Assembly: GCF_963666145.1 (NCBI RefSeq)
Contig: NZ_OY762614.1
Location: forward strand, 2,842,501-2,906,500
From: an uncultured Desulfobacter sp.
GTDB lineage: Bacteria > Desulfobacterota > Desulfobacteria > Desulfobacterales > Desulfobacteraceae
DNA: 64,000 nucleotides
Reading direction: 5' to 3'
Positions 46,877 through 55,626 of the stretch are shown here, in pieces. The translations under genes and the position numbers were made by a program. The first letter of the stretch is position 1; every line of letters starts with the position of its first letter. The notes beneath the pieces are model-generated. The model made no database searches and was not told the origin of the DNA. It was given only the letters and a program-made list of their open reading frames with translations.

Positions 46877-48502
46877 ATGACAAACAGCGTATTTACCATC
46901 CCCAAACCCTATAATGAACCGGTTAAGATGTATGCACCGGATAGTCCGGAGCGCGCTCTATTGTCCGTAGAGCTTGATCGTCAAATGGCCGATCAGGTGG
47001 AAATTCCGGTGATTATCAACGGTGAAGAGATTAAAACCGGTGATGTTCGGGATGTGGTCTGCCCCCATGATCATGGCCATGTATTAGGTAAGGTGCATCT
47101 GGCAGGCGAAAAAGAGGTCAAGGCAGCGGTGGACGCAGCGTTGTCAGCCAAAGCGGCTTGGGAAACCATGGACTGGCAGGAGCGTGCTGCCGTATTTTTG
47201 AAGACGGCTGATTTGATCTCCCAGAAATACTCGGCCAAAATGAATGCGGCGACCATGCTCGGCCAGTCCAAAAACGCCTTCCAGGCCGAAATTGATTCCA
47301 CCTGCGAGCTGGTGGACTTTTTGCGCTTCAATGTAAATTATATGGAAGAGATTTACGCCAACCAGCCGTTCAGCGAAAAAGGTGTTTACAACCGGCTGGA
47401 ATACCGTCCCCTGGAAGGCTTTGTTTTTGCGCTCACCCCGTTTAATTTTACCGCCATTGCCGGCAACCTGCCCACCTCGCCTGCCATGATGGGCAACACC
47501 GTTGTGTGGAAACCCTCCACCACGGCCGTTCTTTCCAACTACTATTTCATGCAGATCCTCAAGGAAGCAGGCCTTCCCGACGGTGTTATCAACTTTATCC
47601 CGGGCCATGGGTCCCAGATCGGTGATATTCTGTTCGCCCACAAGTATTTTGCAGGTATGCACTTCACCGGTTCCACAGGCGTCTTCCAGAACCTTTGGAA
47701 AAAAGCGGCAGACAACATTGAAACCTATGTCTCTTATCCCAGAATCGTGGGTGAAACCGGCGGCAAGGACTATATCTTTGCCCATGCCAGCGCCGATGTG
47801 GATGAGCTGGTTACAGGCATCATCCGGGGTGCCTTCGAATTCCAGGGCCAGAAATGCTCCGCATGCTCCCGCCTCTATGTCCCCGCCTCCCTTTGGCCTG
47901 CCGTCGAAGGTCAGCTCAAAGAGAAAATCGCCGGGATCAAGGTGGGTCCGGTGACGGATTTCACCAACTTTGTAAATGCCGTGATTGATGAAAATTCCTT
48001 TGATAACATTGACGCGTATATCTCCCGGGCCGAAGCCTCTGCCGATGCGGATGTGATCATCGGCGGTCAGCGGGATAAGTCCAAGGGCTATTTCGTTCAC
48101 CCAACTGTAATCCAGGCCAAAACACCGGATTATGAATCCATGGCCGAAGAGATCTTCGGTCCGGTGCTCACGGTCTATGTCTATGAGGATAAAGACCTTG
48201 ATGCCACCCTGGACATCCTGGACAACACAAGCCCATATGCCCTGACCGGTGCCGTTTTTGCCAGGGACCGCGAAGTAATCAATGCCCTGATGGCCCGCCT
48301 GACCCACACCGCAGGCAACTTTTATGTTAATGATAAACCCACCGGTGCCGTGGTCGGCCAGCAGCCCTTTGGCGGTGCCCGCAAAAGCGGCACCAACGAC
48401 AAAGCAGGCTCCTACCTGAACCTGATCCGCTGGGCATCTCCCCGGACCATCAAAGAAACCCTGGTTCCCCCTGTAAATTACGGCTATCCGTTCATGGGCT
48501 AA
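46877..48502 (+). CDS. Delta-1-pyrroline-5-carboxylate dehydrogenase
   Basis: A 541-residue enzyme of the ALDH4 family that oxidises glutamate 5-semialdehyde to glutamate, the last step of proline and arginine breakdown. Features: FALTPFNFTAIAGNLP, the general-base region RIVGETGGKDYIFAH, the nucleophile in GQKCSACSR, and the C-terminal QQPFGGARKSGTNDKAG. The stand-alone form, without a proline dehydrogenase domain, resembles the mitochondrial enzyme. AAGGAG precedes the ATG. Confidence 0.93.
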   Translation: MTNSVFTIPKPYNEPVKMYAPDSPERALLSVELDRQMADQVEIPVIINGEEIKTGDVRDVVCPHDHGHVLGKVHLAGEKEVKAAVDAALSAKAAWETMDWQERAAVFLKTADLISQKYSAKMNAATMLGQSKNAFQAEIDSTCELVDFLRFNVNYMEEIYANQPFSEKGVYNRLEYRPLEGFVFALTPFNFTAIAGNLPTSPAMMGNTVVWKPSTTAVLSNYYFMQILKEAGLPDGVINFIPGHGSQIGDILFAHKYFAGMHFTGSTGVFQNLWKKAADNIETYVSYPRIVGETGGKDYIFAHASADVDELVTGIIRGAFEFQGQKCSACSRLYVPASLWPAVEGQLKEKIAGIKVGPVTDFTNFVNAVIDENSFDNIDAYISRAEASADADVIIGGQRDKSKGYFVHPTVIQAKTPDYESMAEEIFGPVLTVYVYEDKDLDATLDILDNTSPYALTGAVFARDREVINALMARLTHTAGNFYVNDKPTGAVVGQQPFGGARKSGTNDKAGSYLNLIRWASPRTIKETLVPPVNYGYPFMG

Positions 48503-48530
48503 CCAAAAGTCTGATACTTTAGAATAATAC

Positions 48531-48571
48531 AAAAGGGCAGTTCCCGGTGCAAGCCGGTAAGTGCCCTTTTT
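48531..48571 (+). terminator. Terminator of the aldehyde dehydrogenase operon
   Basis: AAAAGGGCA pairs with TGCCCTTTT around an inner CCGG/CCGG helix and is followed by T residues, 29 nt after the dehydrogenase stop. Confidence 0.85.
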
Positions 48572-48593
48572 AACAGATCATTTAGAATCACCA

Positions 48594-48716
48594 TTTTTTG
48601 AGCAGAAGTTGCCCGGATGCAATGCGAAAAACAAATCTCAACCGGAGCAGCCTAATGGCTGTGAGGATTGAGATTTGTTTTTCAACGCCGCAGGCGGGTG
48701 ACTTCTGCTCAAAAAA
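48594..48716. repeat. Long imperfect palindrome before the Pmp3-like gene
   Basis: TTTTTTGAGCAGAAGT at the left is complementary to ACTTCTGCTCAAAAAA at the right, with a second paired block AAAAACAAATCTCAA/TTGAGATTTGTTTTT near the centre. It abuts the stop codon of the minus-strand Pmp3-like gene, so it can end transcription from both sides, but its size suggests a palindromic element. Confidence 0.75.
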
Positions 48717-48878
48717 TTATTTGTTTTTGGCTATTACCCAGATGGCATGTACAATCCCTGGAATGTAACCAAGAAGGGTTAAAAGAATATTCAACCAGAA
48801 GTGTTTTCCAAGACCAACCTGAAAAAATACACCCACCGGCGGAAGAATAATGGCTGCGATAATTTTTAAAAGTTCCAT
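48717..48878 (-). CDS. Pmp3/YqaE-family small membrane protein
   Basis: A 53-residue peptide with two membrane helices: ELLKIIAAIILPPVGVFFQV and WLNILLTLLGYIPGIVHAIW. The LPPVGVF and GYIPGIVHA motifs define the Pmp3/YqaE stress-linked family. The ATG with AAGGGG upstream was chosen; an earlier in-frame start adds 17 polar residues unlike the family. Confidence 0.88.
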   Translation of the reverse strand: MELLKIIAAIILPPVGVFFQVGLGKHFWLNILLTLLGYIPGIVHAIWVIAKNK

Positions 48879-49114
48879 GTTATTCCCCTTATCTGTAATA
48901 TTGATATTTCCTGTCCGAGCATACCACATTTCACAGAACGGAAAACACCAAATTCCAAAATACTTTTGGACATCTTTTCGATTTTCCCATATGATTTGAG
49001 TTTATTGTGTTCAAACCATCCTTGCAAAGGGATGGTTAAAATTTTTCCGGGCAAAAGCCATCGGAAAAACCACCATAACAGTCGGAACTGCCACCGGCTG
49101 GAAGGAAAATACTT

Positions 49115-49624
49115 ATGAGCGAAGCAATTAAATCTGGCGATACCATTGCCGTGGATTATACGGGAAAACTTGAAAGCGGAGACGTGTTTGACTCTTCAGA
49201 GGGCAGAGAACCGCTGACCTTTACCGTGGATACGGGCATGCTGATCAAAGGCTTTGACCAGGCTGTTATCGGCATGAAAAAAGGGGAATCAAAAACCGTT
49301 ACCATTCCGCCTGAAATGGGATACGGCCCAAGGGATGAGAATGCCATGGTTGATATCCCAAGAGCCCAGTTCCCCCCGGAGATGGACCTGAAAGAAGGAC
49401 TTCAGCTTCAACTCCAGAATCCGGCGGGGCAGCCGGTCCCTGCACGGGTGGCAAAAGTAGCCGAAACCAGTGTCACCATGGACGTGAACCATTTTCTGGC
49501 CGGAAAAACCCTCGTTTTTGATATCACCATTGCTGAAACCGGACTTGAGCCCCCGGCAAGCAGCTGTGGCACCAATAAAGGGGGCTGCGATTCCGGTTGC
49601 TGCGGAAACTGCAGCTGCAGTTAA
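49115..49624 (+). CDS. SlyD-like FKBP-type peptidyl-prolyl isomerase
   Basis: A 169-residue FKBP-type isomerase and chaperone. IAVDYTGKLESGDVFDSS and PLTFTVDTGMLIKGFDQAVIGM mark the catalytic FKBP domain, split by an insert-in-flap chaperone domain (about 70-130) as in SlyD. The last 20 residues are Cys-rich (CGTNKGGCDSGCCGNCSCS), a probable metal-binding tail similar in role to the His/Cys tail of SlyD used in nickel delivery. Confidence 0.9.
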   Translation: MSEAIKSGDTIAVDYTGKLESGDVFDSSEGREPLTFTVDTGMLIKGFDQAVIGMKKGESKTVTIPPEMGYGPRDENAMVDIPRAQFPPEMDLKEGLQLQLQNPAGQPVPARVAKVAETSVTMDVNHFLAGKTLVFDITIAETGLEPPASSCGTNKGGCDSGCCGNCSCS

Positions 49625-49652
49625 TTCATAGGATTGTTCCTGGAGCATCGTG

Positions 49653-50228
49653 ATGGTCAAGAAAAGTCTCATTTTGACGGTTGATGACAAGCCTCAGAAT
49701 CTTCAGTTCCTTGGCAAATTGCTTTCAAATAACGGATATGAAGTCGCCATGGCCCAAAGCGGAGCCCAGGCACTGACGTTTGTAAAATCCGAATTCCCGG
49801 ATCTCATTCTTTTAGATGTCATGATGCCGGAGATGGATGGGTATGAGGTCTGTGAAAAGCTCAAGGCCGAATTTCCCACCCACAATATTCCGGTGATTTT
49901 TTTAACGGCCAAATCGGATGCCCAGGATATTGTAAAAGGATTTGATGCGGGCGGGGTTGATTATGTAACAAAACCCTTTCATTCAGCGGAACTGCTGGCC
50001 CGTATCAAAACCCATATCGAGCTTAAAACCCTGCGTGGTCTTTTACCCATGTGTTCACATTGCAAAAAAATCCGGGATGATAAAGGGTTCTGGAATGATG
50101 TGGACAGCTATTTTGAGGCCCACTCCCATCTGACCTTTACCCACGGTCTGTGTCCTGCGTGCATGGACAAATTGTACCAGGGGTATGACTGGTATAAAAA
50201 AAGGAAAAGGTCCGACGTCCAAAAATAA
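49653..50228 (+). CDS. Response regulator with a Cys-rich C-terminal tail
   Basis: A 191-residue receiver protein. Residues 1-125 form a standard receiver with LILLDVMMPEMDG as phosphorylation site and the KPF lysine. Instead of a DNA-binding domain it ends in a short segment with MCSHCKKIRDDKGFW and GLCPACMDKLY, two CxxC pairs that could bind zinc or a cofactor. This tail recurs on many receiver and sensor proteins of Desulfobacterota in my recollection; its job is unknown. No kinase gene is adjacent. Confidence 0.85.
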   Translation: MVKKSLILTVDDKPQNLQFLGKLLSNNGYEVAMAQSGAQALTFVKSEFPDLILLDVMMPEMDGYEVCEKLKAEFPTHNIPVIFLTAKSDAQDIVKGFDAGGVDYVTKPFHSAELLARIKTHIELKTLRGLLPMCSHCKKIRDDKGFWNDVDSYFEAHSHLTFTHGLCPACMDKLYQGYDWYKKRKRSDVQK

Positions 50229-50531
50229 GGATAAAGACCTTGGAAAAATAGTGTCCTGATTCGGCTTGTTTTTTGTATATCCAAGCCCTAACTTCCCCGT
50301 CGTTTTTAGGCGGCATGCCTGATATCTCCTGCCATAGAAAATTTTAATTCTTTTTTTCTGTCGATTGATAAAATCCTTTATACTTCAATGGCTTGTCTGT
50401 TTTTTTACGGCTTTGATTGCTTTTTTTGGGGATTGAGTTATGTTAATGTCGTTGATCTAAAATGCATGAAAAAAGGCGGGTTTTAAAACTTGGCCGTTGA
50501 ACATTAACCTTCTGGAGCAAGGGACCTGAGC
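50229..50531. other. Intergenic region with no feature
   Basis: About 300 nt, AT-rich, before the methyltransferase gene. No gene, RNA, or strong hairpin was found; a promoter for the methyltransferase operon is expected here. Confidence 0.5.
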
Positions 50532-51302
50532 ATGGCATATGAATTTGATTTCAAAGCAGCCCAGGCCTATGACGCCTTTTTTGAAAAAGGTAGGGCCAGA
50601 CATCGCCTTGACCTTGAAATTTCTTTGATCAGCTCCCTGATCCGACCGATGCCGGGCAAGCGCCTGCTGGACATTGGCTGCGGCACAGGGTTAAGTCTTG
50701 AACCTTTTGTGGATCAGGGAATGAGCCTGACCGGCATTGATCCGTCTTTATATATGCTGGACAAGGCTGCCGAGCGGCTTGGAAATCGTGTTGATCTGCA
50801 TCGGGGGACAGCCGAGGATCTTCCCTTTGATGACAATTCGTTTGATACGGCGCTGCTGTTTTTCAGTATGGAATTTTCAGACCGGCCGGCCAAAGCCATT
50901 GAAGAGGCCTGCCGGGTGGCCCGGGAACAGGTGGTCATCGGCGTTCATAACAGGTGGGCACCCCAGAATATGGCCCGGCGGGTCAAAGGCTTTTTTTTCC
51001 CGGATATGTATAGCGGTGCCCGTTTTTTTAGTGTGTGGGAGTTGAAAATCATGATGAATTCGATATTGGGAAAAGTGCCTGTCAAATGGCGGACCACCGT
51101 GCAGTTCCCGTTGGTGTCGGGACGTCTGATCTCCAAAGTGGAACGTTGCCGTCTGATCCAGTGGTCTTACTGGGGCAGTTTCATCGGCATGCGCATCAAG
51201 CCCGTGCCCAAGTTTCGCACCCGCCCCCTGGTTTTGAAAACCCGGAATCGTAAAATCAATGAGCCGGCCACAGGGCTGGCGTTAGGAATTAAGGTAAAAT
51301 AA
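50532..51302 (+). CDS. Class I SAM-dependent methyltransferase
   Basis: A 256-residue protein with a UbiE-like methyltransferase domain: LLDIGCGTGLSLEPF (motif I), GIDPSLYMLDKA (motif II) and AEDLPFDDNSFDTALL (motif IV). The acceptor is unknown. Its stop codon overlaps the start of the radical SAM gene by one base (TAATG), so the two are translationally coupled and may act in one pathway. Confidence 0.85.
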   Translation: MAYEFDFKAAQAYDAFFEKGRARHRLDLEISLISSLIRPMPGKRLLDIGCGTGLSLEPFVDQGMSLTGIDPSLYMLDKAAERLGNRVDLHRGTAEDLPFDDNSFDTALLFFSMEFSDRPAKAIEEACRVAREQVVIGVHNRWAPQNMARRVKGFFFPDMYSGARFFSVWELKIMMNSILGKVPVKWRTTVQFPLVSGRLISKVERCRLIQWSYWGSFIGMRIKPVPKFRTRPLVLKTRNRKINEPATGLALGIKVK

Positions 51303-52324
51303 TGATTCGTGCCCGTCTTTATGAACCCCTGTCCAATGGTGAGGTCAAATGCCTGGCCTGCAACCATTACTGCAAGATTTCGCCGGGTAAAACCGGTGTG
51401 TGCGGCGTCCGGGAAAACCGGGACGGTAAGCTTTTTTCCCTGGTGTACGACCGGGTGGTGGCGGCCAATGTGGACCCCATTGAGAAAAAACCGCTTTTTC
51501 ATTTTAAACCCGGCTCCCTCTCGTATTCCATTGCCGCGCCCGGGTGCAATTTTAACTGCCGCTTTTGTCAGAATTCTGATATCTCCCAAGTGCGTGGCCA
51601 GGAAACCAATCCTTTCACAGGCCGCCTGGCAGGCCAGGCCATGAGCCCCGAAGAGATCGTGGCAAAGGCTGTGGAACAAGGATGCCAAAGTATCTCTTAC
51701 ACCTATACCGAACCCACGGTTTTTTTTGAACTGGTGTTGGATACAGCCATGCTGGCAAAGGAAGCGGGACTGGCCAACATCCTTGTCACCAACGGCTTTA
51801 TGAGCCCTAAACTGCTGCAGGCATCCGCCGCAGTGCTGGATGCCGCCAATGTGGATCTTAAATCTTTTTCCGATAACTTTTACACCCGGTATTGCAACGG
51901 CCGCCTGGAACCGGTTAAACAGACGTTGAAAAACATGGTGGAGTTAGGTCTCATGGTGGAGGTCACTACTCTGGTAATTCCGGGGCTGAATGATGATCCC
52001 GACGAACTTGGGCAGATGGCATCTTTCATTGCCGGGGAATTGGGGGCGTCGACCCCCTGGCATCTATCCCGGTTTCACCCGGCATTTGAGCTGACCCAGA
52101 CGGAACCCACCCCTGTGGAGACCCTGGAAAAGGCCTGCGATATTGCGTTATCAGCCGGGCTTGTTCATGTGTATACCGGCAATGTGCCCGGTGCCAGGGA
52201 GGATACCTGCTGTCCGGACTGCGGCCAGACGGTGGTCAAACGATTGGGCTATTCTGTGGAAAATCTTTTAACCCAGACCAATAAGTGTCCCGGGTGTGGT
52301 TCGCCTGTGTTCGGGATCTATTAA
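51302..52324 (+). CDS. amrS: AmmeMemoRadiSam-type radical SAM enzyme
   Basis: A 340-residue radical SAM protein. The N terminus CLACNHYCKISPGKTGVCGVR and the cluster-binding APGCNFNCRFCQN (CxxxCxxC) are those of AmrS, formerly annotated as a pyruvate formate-lyase activating enzyme homologue. The C terminus adds CCPDCG and CPGCG, a probable zinc or second metal site. Its usual partner genes (AMMECR1 and Memo-like) are not beside it here. Confidence 0.9.
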   Translation: MIRARLYEPLSNGEVKCLACNHYCKISPGKTGVCGVRENRDGKLFSLVYDRVVAANVDPIEKKPLFHFKPGSLSYSIAAPGCNFNCRFCQNSDISQVRGQETNPFTGRLAGQAMSPEEIVAKAVEQGCQSISYTYTEPTVFFELVLDTAMLAKEAGLANILVTNGFMSPKLLQASAAVLDAANVDLKSFSDNFYTRYCNGRLEPVKQTLKNMVELGLMVEVTTLVIPGLNDDPDELGQMASFIAGELGASTPWHLSRFHPAFELTQTEPTPVETLEKACDIALSAGLVHVYTGNVPGAREDTCCPDCGQTVVKRLGYSVENLLTQTNKCPGCGSPVFGIY

Positions 52325-52339
52325 CAAAGATATTTTTGT

Positions 52340-53707
52340 ATGCGTTCAGCTGTCGATATTCTGGATACCATCCAGGCCCGCTCGCCTGTTTGCGACATCA
52401 TTGAAACCCTTTGGAACGACGGGTTTCACGCCTCGGTGGCCGGCGGGGCTGTCCGGGATGCCCTTTTGGGGATCGCGCCCGAAGATGTGGATCTTCTGAC
52501 CAATGCCCGGCCCGAAGATCTGGCCCGGCTGTTTTCTGCCCAGGACTCTAAATATGTGGGAAAAGCCTTTGCCGTAACCCTGATCAACAAGGTGGAGGTC
52601 GCAACCTGCCGGCCTGCGGATAAAAAGGCTGTGGATGCAGGGCACACCTTTCCCGCCACAGATCTTGGCCGCCGGGATCTTACCATTAACAGCATAGCTT
52701 GGGATCCCAAAGCTCGTACCCTGGCAGATCCCTTTGGCGGGCAGGCGGACATTAAAAACAAAATCATTCGATTCACCCGGAATCCCTTTGACCGGATTGA
52801 AGAGGACCCCGTGCGCATGGTACGGGCCTGCCGGTTCGCTGCCCGTTTCGGGTTCAAAATTGAACCGGAATCCTTTGATGCCATCCGTGCCAAGGCCCAT
52901 AAAATTACCGTCCAGGGGAGCGCAGAGCGGATTCAGCTGGAAATTGTCAAGGCCATGGGCATGGACAAACCTTCGGGATTTTTTAATTTGCTTCATGATA
53001 CAGGCCTTCTGGGCCGTATTCTGCCAAGCCTTGACCGCTGTTACGACCTGGACGGCGGCCCCCACCACGGCGAAACCGTATTCGAGCACAATCTTCTGGT
53101 GGGAGATGCCCTGCCCGCATCCATGCCCACACTCCGACTGGCAGGTTTTCTCCATGACACCGGGAAAATGGATGCACTGGAAATCAAGGATGGGCGCAAC
53201 TCTTTTCCCGGGCACGAGACATTCACCCAGGCCATGATGAATGATCTTGAACGCCTGAGGTTTTCCAGAAAAGATATGGATTATATCCAGAGCCTGGTCC
53301 GGGGCCACATGCGTCCTTTAAAGGCAGATACAACTCCGAGAGCTGTGCGCAGGCTTTTGGCCATGCTGGATGATCTGAATCTGTCCTACCATGATTTTTT
53401 ACGCATGCGCATTGCCGATAAAAAAAGCAATCTTAATCCGGTTAAAAAGCCGTATACGCTTGGGGATATCCGCCTGCGCCTGGACAAAATTCTGGATGCC
53501 TTGAACAGCAAGGCGCCGTTCAATGTGAACAATCTCGACATTTCAGGCCGGGAAATCCAGGATATTCTGGGCCTTACCGAGGGCCCGGCCATTGGAAAAG
53601 TCAAAGCACTATTATTTGAGAAGGTGCTGGATGACCCATCCTTGAATACCGAAGAGGCTTTGAAAAATCTGGTGCGGCAAATGGACCAAAACCACTTTAC
53701 AGATTGA
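52340..53707 (+). CDS. CCA-adding/poly(A) polymerase-type tRNA nucleotidyltransferase with HD domain
   Basis: A 455-residue nucleotidyltransferase: GGAVRDALLG and the metal-binding EDVDL pair are the class II catalytic core, RRDLTINSIA and EDPVRMVRACRFAARFGF the neck motifs. A C-terminal HD domain (HNLLVGDALP... LAGFLHDTGK) could give phosphohydrolase activity. It should add or repair the 3' CCA of tRNA. In this lineage C-adding and A-adding enzymes can be separate, so full CCA activity is not certain. Confidence 0.9.
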   Translation: MRSAVDILDTIQARSPVCDIIETLWNDGFHASVAGGAVRDALLGIAPEDVDLLTNARPEDLARLFSAQDSKYVGKAFAVTLINKVEVATCRPADKKAVDAGHTFPATDLGRRDLTINSIAWDPKARTLADPFGGQADIKNKIIRFTRNPFDRIEEDPVRMVRACRFAARFGFKIEPESFDAIRAKAHKITVQGSAERIQLEIVKAMGMDKPSGFFNLLHDTGLLGRILPSLDRCYDLDGGPHHGETVFEHNLLVGDALPASMPTLRLAGFLHDTGKMDALEIKDGRNSFPGHETFTQAMMNDLERLRFSRKDMDYIQSLVRGHMRPLKADTTPRAVRRLLAMLDDLNLSYHDFLRMRIADKKSNLNPVKKPYTLGDIRLRLDKILDALNSKAPFNVNNLDISGREIQDILGLTEGPAIGKVKALLFEKVLDDPSLNTEEALKNLVRQMDQNHFTD

Positions 53708-53822
53708 AATGCCAAGGCTATAAACTAGATCCGGCACAACGTGCACATACAAAAGACCTGAACAAAAAATCAAACGATTCGTTCAAGAATTTATAAAGAT
53801 TAAATACGATAGGGGATAAATT

Positions 53823-55055
53823 ATGGGAGATATAGTTCTGATCAGCATTACGGGCAAGGATCAAAAAGGTCTTACCGCCCGGATTTCAACCATCCTTGCC
53901 CAGTATCGGGTGAGCATTCTGGATATTGGCCAGGCTGTAATTCATGAACATATCTCTTTGGGCATGCTGGTGGATATTCCATGTTCCCAGGATTTTTCCC
54001 TGATGTTCAAGGATCTGATTTTTGAAGGTCACAAAATGGGTCTGGCTGTGGATGTTTCGCCGGTTGATGCCAACGATTATGAAACCTGGGTCCTGACCCA
54101 GGACAAAGAGCGCAGAATTATTACGGTCATGGGGCGCGCCATTACCACAGGCCAGATTTCTGCGGTCTCCACCGTCATTACCGACCATGATCTCAACATT
54201 GATTCCATCACCCGCATGTCCGGCAGAAGGTCCCTGAAAAGACCCCTGGAACCCCCCATGGCCTGTATTCAGTTTGCCGTATCCGGCACACCCAGAAGTA
54301 TTCCCGAAATGAAGGGGCGGTTCATTCACATCTCCCAGGACCTGGGCATTGATATCTCCTTTCATGAGGACAATATCTACCGTAAAAACCGTAAGCTGGT
54401 TGTCTTTGACATGGATTCCACATTGATCCAGGCCGAGGTGATCGACGAACTGGCAAAACTGGCTGGTGTCGGGGATCAAGTGGCCCAAATCACGGAATCC
54501 GCCATGCGGGGGGAAATTGATTTCAAGGAAAGTTTCAGGCGGCGGGTGGCACTGCTCAAAGGATTAAAGGAAAAGGATATCCAGGGCCTGGCCCGGACCC
54601 TGCCCCTGACCAACGGGGCCGGTCTTGTCACCCGGACCCTGAAGGGCCTTGGTTACAAGCTTGCCATTCTTTCAGGCGGCTTTACCTTTGTGGGCAATTA
54701 TTTAAAAGAGATCCTGGGGTTTGATTACGTATTTGCCAACTCCCTTGAAATAGAAAACGGCGAAGTCACAGGCGAGGTGACCGGCGAAATTGTGGACGGC
54801 CAGAAAAAGGCAGACCTGTTACGCGAGCTGGCCAAAAAAGAAAATCTCTCCATCCAGCAGACCATTGCCGTGGGGGACGGGGCCAACGACCTGCCCATGA
54901 TTTCCATTGCCGGGCTCGGTGTGGCCTTTAACGCCAAGCCCGTTGTCCGGGAAAAAGCGGCCAACACCATTTCCACCATGGGGCTTGATGGGCTGTTGTT
55001 TCTGCTGGGAATCCATGAACGGGAGATTCCTGATCCGGACAACACCACCAAGTAA
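53823..55055 (+). CDS. serB: Phosphoserine phosphatase with N-terminal ACT domains
   Basis: A 410-residue enzyme making serine from phosphoserine. Two ACT-like regulatory domains (about 1-80 and 95-180; ISITGKDQKGLTARIS and ITVMGRAITTGQISAVS) precede a HAD phosphatase domain with the nucleophile motif VFDMDSTLI, ILSGGFT and VGDGANDLPMI. ACT domains usually sense serine or another amino acid. The 3' terminator marks it as a single-gene unit. Confidence 0.94.
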   Translation: MGDIVLISITGKDQKGLTARISTILAQYRVSILDIGQAVIHEHISLGMLVDIPCSQDFSLMFKDLIFEGHKMGLAVDVSPVDANDYETWVLTQDKERRIITVMGRAITTGQISAVSTVITDHDLNIDSITRMSGRRSLKRPLEPPMACIQFAVSGTPRSIPEMKGRFIHISQDLGIDISFHEDNIYRKNRKLVVFDMDSTLIQAEVIDELAKLAGVGDQVAQITESAMRGEIDFKESFRRRVALLKGLKEKDIQGLARTLPLTNGAGLVTRTLKGLGYKLAILSGGFTFVGNYLKEILGFDYVFANSLEIENGEVTGEVTGEIVDGQKKADLLRELAKKENLSIQQTIAVGDGANDLPMISIAGLGVAFNAKPVVREKAANTISTMGLDGLLFLLGIHEREIPDPDNTTK

Positions 55056-55083
55056 AAAGAATACCTGATTATTTGATAAGAAC

Positions 55084-55110
55084 ATCTGTGTAAACGACAC
55101 AGATCTTTTA
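55084..55110 (+). terminator. Terminator after serB
   Basis: ATCTGTGT pairs perfectly with ACACAGAT across AAACG and is followed by CTTTTA, 28 nt after the serB stop. Confidence 0.75.
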
Positions 55111-55167
55111 ATTTTCGCAGTGGGCCGAAGACTGGTTATTGATTTAGATCAGGCCGGCCCATTGCCG

Positions 55168-55614
55168 TTAGTCGTTAATATTTTCAGGCATTTTTTCGAC
55201 AAATGCCTTGATTTCGTCCCTGACTTTTCTGTAGCAGTCCAGCTGCTGTTCCGCAGTTGCACCCTGTTCGGCAAGCGCTTTGGCCATTTGGGGGGGATCG
55301 TCAAACCCGACATGAATCACCTTGCAGCGGGGCGGAAAGTAAGGACAGGTTTCATGGGCATGTCCGCAAACGGTGATGACGGCATCCAGTTGCCTATCCA
55401 TAAATTGGTTAATCAGCTTGGATTGTTGGCCGGAAATGTCCACACCGACCTCTGCCATAACTTTTACGGTGCTGGGATTCAAACCGTGTGTCTCCACACC
55501 GGCTGAGTATGCGTCTATAATATCTCCCTTTAGTTCTCTGGCCCAGCCTTCAGCCATCTGACTGCGACATGAATTGCCCGTACACAAAAATAATATTTTA
55601 AGTTTTTCCGTCAT
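55168..55614 (-). CDS. arsC: Thioredoxin-type arsenate reductase
   Basis: A 148-residue protein of the low-molecular-weight phosphatase fold. LFLCTGNSCRSQMAEGWAR is the P-loop with the nucleophilic Cys, and the later TVCGHAHETCP supplies the paired cysteines of thioredoxin-coupled ArsC. It reduces arsenate to arsenite. No arsR or arsenite pump is beside it, unlike many ars operons. It may share a transcript with the Fe-S protein gene 12 nt upstream. Confidence 0.88.
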   Translation of the reverse strand: MTEKLKILFLCTGNSCRSQMAEGWARELKGDIIDAYSAGVETHGLNPSTVKVMAEVGVDISGQQSKLINQFMDRQLDAVITVCGHAHETCPYFPPRCKVIHVGFDDPPQMAKALAEQGATAEQQLDCYRKVRDEIKAFVEKMPENIND

Positions 55615-55626
55615 GTCATGCTCCCC

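Noticed and set aside
47144..48532. 462-codon minus-strand frame opposite the P5C dehydrogenase
   Set aside because: It is a Gly/Asp/His-rich antisense shadow of a well-conserved enzyme gene with no domain or ribosome site.
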